A DNA stretch of 18,261 bases. It comes from Halolacustris sp051744345. Its GTDB lineage: Bacteria; Actinomycetota; Humimicrobiia; Humimicrobiales; Humimicrobiaceae. Position 1 is the first letter of the stretch; every line of letters starts with the position of its first letter. The stretch is taken from assembly GCA_051744345.1 (NCBI GenBank), contig JBNJCW010000040.1, forward strand, positions 1-18,261, read 5' to 3'. A model generated the notes under the pieces. It made no database searches. It was given only the letters and a program-made list of their open reading frames with translations, and was not told the DNA's origin. This document shows positions 14,993 to 18,261 of the stretch, piece by piece. The translations under genes and the position numbers were made by a program.

Positions 14993-16073
14993 AAAATGGA
15001 TAATGGAGCTGCCTGATTACATACCGGGCAGCACCCTGGAGGATATCAAGAGGAAGTACGGGCTGAAAAAGGTATACAAGCTTGCTTCCAATGAGAATAT
15101 ACTGGGTCCTGCCCCCCAGGTAAAGGAAGCTATTTGCAGGGCTGTTGATAATGTAAATTATTATCCTGACGCAAACTGCAGCGATTTGAGGCAGAAGCTT
15201 TCCAAAACCTATGGGCTGCCTGCAGAGAATATAATTATAGGCAATGGAACTGACCAGATAATAGAGATGCTGTGCGATTGTTTTATAGGCCCGGGAAATA
15301 ATATAGTAATTGCTGATCCTACCTTCTTAATTTACGAGAAGGCAGCCTTAAAATGCGGGGGCAGTGTGAAGAAAATACCGCTTAAAGACTACAGGCAGGA
15401 TGTAGGGGCCATGGTTTCCGGCGTTTTAGAGGATACTTCCATGATTTTTTTTACCAGCCCCCATAATCCCACAGGGACAAACATAACCAGGGAAGAATTT
15501 AAATTTGTGCTGGATAATGTGGACAGGGATGTGCTGGTGGTCATTGATGAGGCTTACTGTGAGTATGTCCAAAGCGAAGACAGCATTTCTTCCCTAAACT
15601 ATGTCAGGGATTTCCCCAACCTGGTACTATTGCGCACTTTTTCTAAAATATTCGGCCTGGCAGGCCTGAGGACCGGCTTCGGCATTGCCCACCGGCAGGT
15701 AATAGATGCCTTAAACAAGATAAGGCTTCCCTTTAATGTAAATTCGCTGGGGCAGGCAGGCGCCAGTGCCGCCCTTGATTATCTGCAATATATTCAGGAA
15801 GCAAGGGAGAAGGTAACCCAAGAAAAGGAAAAATTTTATGCTGCCTGCAGTGATAACGGTATAGGGTTTATAAGGTCTTATGCCAACTTTATATTACTAA
15901 AAACAGGTAAATATTCTCCGGAGATTGTCCAGGGCCTTTTAAGGGAAGGATTTATAGTAAGGCCCGGCTCAAACCTGGGAGTGGACGGCTTTATAAGGGT
16001 GACTGTCTCTGTTGCTGATATCAATGAACTGTTTTTGGAAAAATTTCTTGAAATCTATAAAAAGTATTATTAA
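14982..16073 (+). CDS. hisC: Histidinol-phosphate aminotransferase
   Basis: A 363-residue class I/II PLP aminotransferase that turns imidazole-acetol phosphate into histidinol phosphate. Key residues: PLP-binding K222 in TFSKIFGLAGLR, N162 in SPHNPTG, D189 in VIDEAY, and late Arg residues for the phosphate and substrate (RPG near the end). The ATG at 14982 is preferred because GGAG lies 9 bases upstream and the protein fits family length; a TTG five codons earlier is less likely. It lies inside the end of hisD, so coupling is probable. HisC-like enzymes can also act on aromatic amino acids, but the link to hisD supports the histidine role. Confidence 0.93.
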   Translation: MKIKKWIMELPDYIPGSTLEDIKRKYGLKKVYKLASNENILGPAPQVKEAICRAVDNVNYYPDANCSDLRQKLSKTYGLPAENIIIGNGTDQIIEMLCDCFIGPGNNIVIADPTFLIYEKAALKCGGSVKKIPLKDYRQDVGAMVSGVLEDTSMIFFTSPHNPTGTNITREEFKFVLDNVDRDVLVVIDEAYCEYVQSEDSISSLNYVRDFPNLVLLRTFSKIFGLAGLRTGFGIAHRQVIDALNKIRLPFNVNSLGQAGASAALDYLQYIQEAREKVTQEKEKFYAACSDNGIGFIRSYANFILLKTGKYSPEIVQGLLREGFIVRPGSNLGVDGFIRVTVSVADINELFLEKFLEIYKKYY

Positions 16074-16095
16074 AGGATAGAAAGGAAAATATATC

Positions 16096-16935
16096 ATGGA
16101 AACTGTTGTAACCGGTAAAGATTGTGAAGTAAAATTTGGTCTCCAGCTGCCTACAGTTATAATTGCAGAAAGGATAAACCCCACCGGGAGAAAGACCCTG
16201 GCGGAAGAATTAAAGCAGGGAAAGCTGGATATAGTCAGGGACGATGCCAAGGCTCAGGCTGAGGCCGGTGCTGAAATCATCGACATAAACGTGGGGGCAG
16301 TGGGAGTTGATGAGGTTGACCTTCTGCCCAAAGCAGTAAAAGCGGTGATGGAAGTTGTCCCCAGCCCGATATGCATAGATTCTTCCAATCCCAAGGCACT
16401 GGCGGCAGCGCTTGATGTATGCCCCTATAAAGTACTTATAAACTCGGTGACCGGGGAGGAAAAATCAATGGATGAGATGCTGCCTATTGTAAAGGAGAGC
16501 GGAAGCGCTGTGGTTTGCCTCGCCTGTGATGAGGAGGGAATATCCGATGATGTGGAAAAAAGGTTCGGGATTGCCAAAAAGATCATAGACAAAGCAGAAT
16601 CGATGGGAATAAAAAAAGAGGATCTTGTTTTTGACTGCCTGGTTATGACCAATTCCACCAATTCAAATGCAGGAAGGATTACCCTTGAAACCATGAGGAG
16701 GGTAACCGCAGAATTTGGGGTTTCCACTACCATGGGCGCCTCAAACATTAGCTTCGGGATGCCTAACCGGGATCTGTTAAACATTCATTTTATTACCATG
16801 TCCATTATCAACGGGCTGTGTGCGCCTATAACCGATCCTCTGATTGAAGGCCTTAGGCCTGCCATGAAGGCTGCGGACTTTCTGGCCGGCAGGGATCCCT
16901 ACGGGATGAAATACATCGCTGATTATAGAAAATAA
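16096..16935 (+). CDS. Methyl-tetrahydrofolate:corrinoid methyltransferase (AcsE/MtgA-like, pterin-binding)
   Basis: A 279-residue TIM-barrel protein of the pterin-binding (DHPS-like) family. ERINPTG (25-31), IIDINVG (61-67) and CIDSSNP (93-99) shape the folate pocket. GASNISFGMPNR (214-225), with N217, is the hallmark of methyl-THF methyltransferases. It carries methyl between tetrahydrofolate and a corrinoid protein. In the Wood-Ljungdahl pathway (AcsE) it feeds acetyl-CoA synthase; in demethylating anaerobes (MtgA) it runs in reverse. No corrinoid protein gene adjoins it, so the direction and partner are unresolved. The ATG follows AAAGGA. It starts 22 bases after hisC with no visible promoter, so it may share the his transcript. 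Confidence 0.88.
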   Translation: METVVTGKDCEVKFGLQLPTVIIAERINPTGRKTLAEELKQGKLDIVRDDAKAQAEAGAEIIDINVGAVGVDEVDLLPKAVKAVMEVVPSPICIDSSNPKALAAALDVCPYKVLINSVTGEEKSMDEMLPIVKESGSAVVCLACDEEGISDDVEKRFGIAKKIIDKAESMGIKKEDLVFDCLVMTNSTNSNAGRITLETMRRVTAEFGVSTTMGASNISFGMPNRDLLNIHFITMSIINGLCAPITDPLIEGLRPAMKAADFLAGRDPYGMKYIADYRK

Positions 16936-16946
16936 AGCCATTTTGG

Positions 16947-16976
16947 TATATAATTTGTAACTATTATAAATAGTTA
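16947..16976 (+). promoter_or_regulatory. Promoter -10 and overlapping palindrome before the ABC ATPase gene
   Basis: A TGG followed by TATATAAT (16944-16954) looks like an extended -10; I see no good -35. Just downstream, TAACTATT and AATAGTTA form a perfect inverted repeat with a 3-base centre (16958-16976), placed over the expected transcription start and ending one base before the AAGGAG ribosome site (16978-16983). This is where a repressor operator would lie. The binding protein is unknown. Confidence 0.45.
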
Positions 16977-16990
16977 AAAGGAGACCAGTA

Positions 16991-18088
16991 ATGGCAAAGG
17001 TTACGATGAAGAGTCTGACCAAGAAGTTTGAAGAAGTAATAGCGGTAAATGAGATGAACACGGTGGTTGAAGACCGGGAATTTGTAGTACTGGTAGGGCC
17101 GTCGGGCTGCGGCAAGACAACGACCCTGCGGATGGTCGCGGGCCTGGAGGAGATAACGGGGGGTGAAATATATATCGGAGACAGACTGGTAAATGACGTT
17201 CCTCCCAAGGACAGGGATATTGCCATGGTTTTCCAGAACTATGCCCTATACCCCCATATGAACGTCTATGACAATATGGCCTTCGGGCTAAAGCTGAGGA
17301 AGACCCCCAGAAAAGAGATAGAAAAGAGGGTCCAGGACGCGGCAAGGATTCTAAAGATTGACGAGCTTTTAAAAAGGAAACCAAAACAGCTTTCCGGAGG
17401 CCAGAGGCAGAGGGTTGCCCTGGGAAGAGCCATAGTAAGAAATCCCAAGGTGTTTTTGATGGACGAGCCCCTCTCAAACCTGGATGCAAAGCTCAGGGTG
17501 CAGATGAGGACCGAGATAGCCAAGCTGCATAAGAGGCTTGATGCCACCATCATATATGTTACCCACGACCAGACCGAAGCCATGACCATGGCAGACAAGA
17601 TTATAATCATGAAGGACGGCCTGGTTCACCAGATAGGGCAACCTCAGGAAGTATATGATCACCCCAACAATATATTTGTGGCGGGGTTTATAGGAAGCCC
17701 GGCAATGAATTTTATTGATGTCAAGATTACCGATGACTTTAAGATGTACAATAAGAACTTTACCCTTGATATTTCCGAAAAGGTTGGGAAAGTGATCAAG
17801 GATAATGACCTGGTTGGAAAAGATGTGGTTATGGGCATAAGGCCTGAGGACCTTGAAGACAGTGCATTTGTATCCAAGGCCGGTGAAGGGAATACCTTCA
17901 TTTCCAGGGTAGAGGTTACCGAGCCCATGGGCTCTGAAATCTATGTTTACATAGATATCGAAGGGGTACTTATGACTGCAAGGGTCTCTCCCCGTTCCGC
18001 GGTAAAAGACGGCGAAGATATAAAGCTTTTCATTGATACCGAGAGGATTCATCTTTTTGACAGGAAAACAGAAGAAGCATACATCTAA
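16991..18088 (+). CDS. ugpC: ABC transporter ATP-binding protein, UgpC/MsmX/MalK type
   Basis: A 365-residue ATPase for carbohydrate-type (CUT1) importers. Walker A is GPSGCGKTT (36-44), the Q-loop is in MVFQNYALYPHM, the signature is LSGGQRQRVALGRA, Walker B is VFLMDEP, and the H-loop is in YVTHDQTEA. The C-terminal third is the TOBE/regulatory domain found in MalK and UgpC. No permease or binding protein gene is near, and the gene lies between its own promoter region and a strong terminator. It may therefore serve several importers, as MsmX does in Bacillus. Substrate class cannot be told from the ATPase; the symbol follows common practice. Confidence 0.92.
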   Translation: MAKVTMKSLTKKFEEVIAVNEMNTVVEDREFVVLVGPSGCGKTTTLRMVAGLEEITGGEIYIGDRLVNDVPPKDRDIAMVFQNYALYPHMNVYDNMAFGLKLRKTPRKEIEKRVQDAARILKIDELLKRKPKQLSGGQRQRVALGRAIVRNPKVFLMDEPLSNLDAKLRVQMRTEIAKLHKRLDATIIYVTHDQTEAMTMADKIIIMKDGLVHQIGQPQEVYDHPNNIFVAGFIGSPAMNFIDVKITDDFKMYNKNFTLDISEKVGKVIKDNDLVGKDVVMGIRPEDLEDSAFVSKAGEGNTFISRVEVTEPMGSEIYVYIDIEGVLMTARVSPRSAVKDGEDIKLFIDTERIHLFDRKTEEAYI

Positions 18089-18109
18089 ATTTTTTTATAA
18101 AAATTAGAT

Positions 18110-18154
18110 AATAAAGCACAGTATTTATTTAAAATATTGTGCTTTATTCTTTTT
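18110..18154 (+). terminator. Strong rho-independent terminator after the ABC ATPase gene
   Basis: A 17-base stem (18110-18126 with 18132-18148, one G-T wobble) closes a 5-base loop, and CTTTTT follows. It lies 22 bases after the stop codon and ends 16 bases before the next start codon, isolating the ATPase transcript. Confidence 0.88.
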
Positions 18155-18170
18155 GGGCTAAAATAAAAAT

Positions 18171-18261
18171 ATGAATAATAAATACGATGTAATAATTTCA
18201 GGAGCCTGCCCTTCTGGAAACTTACTGGGTTATTTATTATCCTCCCAAGGTATTGAGGCTC
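18171..18261 (+). CDS. FAD-dependent oxidoreductase, N-terminal fragment (cut by window edge)
   Basis: The visible 30 residues begin MNNKYDVIISGACPSG and continue into a helix that ends GIEA. This is the start of a Rossmann fold that binds FAD, resembling the geranylgeranyl-reductase and related families. The dinucleotide loop reads GACPSG rather than the usual GAGPAG: Cys replaces the second Gly. No Shine-Dalgarno is clear. Function beyond FAD binding cannot be judged from the fragment. Confidence 0.6.
   Translation, partial: MNNKYDVIISGACPSGNLLGYLLSSQGIEA

Overview
This window is an ordinary-looking stretch of bacterial chromosome: gene-dense, moderate GC, with AT-rich intergenic gaps and no mobile elements, CRISPR arrays, rRNA or tRNA genes that I can see. 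It looks like an anaerobe with corrinoid and Wood-Ljungdahl-type one-carbon chemistry. The support is an MtaA/CmuA-type methyltransferase, a DUF1638 protein, a methyl-tetrahydrofolate:corrinoid methyltransferase, many Fe-S proteins, an iron-sulfur flavoprotein and a CoA-disulfide reductase. A CIRCE operator before groES shows it is a bacterium. YtxH, the UgpC/MsmX-type ATPase and a stand-alone CcdA/TlpA pair fit a monoderm or deep-branching lineage, but I cannot name the taxon.

Layout. 1-157 (minus): 5' end of groES with its promoter and a CIRCE element. 158-460: AT-rich gap leading to the methyltransferase gene (461-1459, +). An asparagine-synthetase-like gene (1468-2937, -) meets it tail to tail; its glutaminase nucleophile Cys is replaced by Ser. 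From 3130 to 6010 (+) lies a compact three-gene cluster: a DUF362 protein, an alpha/alpha-toroid (squalene-cyclase-like) protein, and a second DUF362 protein carrying a 2[4Fe-4S] ferredoxin domain. An alpha/beta hydrolase (-) faces it tail to tail. Then come a YtxH gene with a good terminator and a small ferredoxin with its own promoter.

7959-13035 (+) is a packed run: CoA-disulfide reductase fused to rhodanese, DUF1638, iron-sulfur flavoprotein, TlpA-like lipoprotein, CcdA and Lgt. Together these look like a thiol/disulfide redox unit linking cytoplasmic low-molecular-weight thiols to an extracytoplasmic thioredoxin-like lipoprotein, with the lipid-attaching enzyme at the end. queH (-) is tail to tail with lgt. 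hisD and hisC overlap and run into the methyl-THF methyltransferase gene. A stand-alone UgpC-type ABC ATPase has a palindrome over its probable start of transcription and a strong terminator. The window ends in the first 30 codons of a FAD-dependent oxidoreductase.

The least explained parts are the DUF362/toroid/DUF362-ferredoxin cluster, the Ser-for-Cys asparagine synthetase and the grouping of genes in the redox run. Most other genes are familiar housekeeping or anaerobic-metabolism genes.
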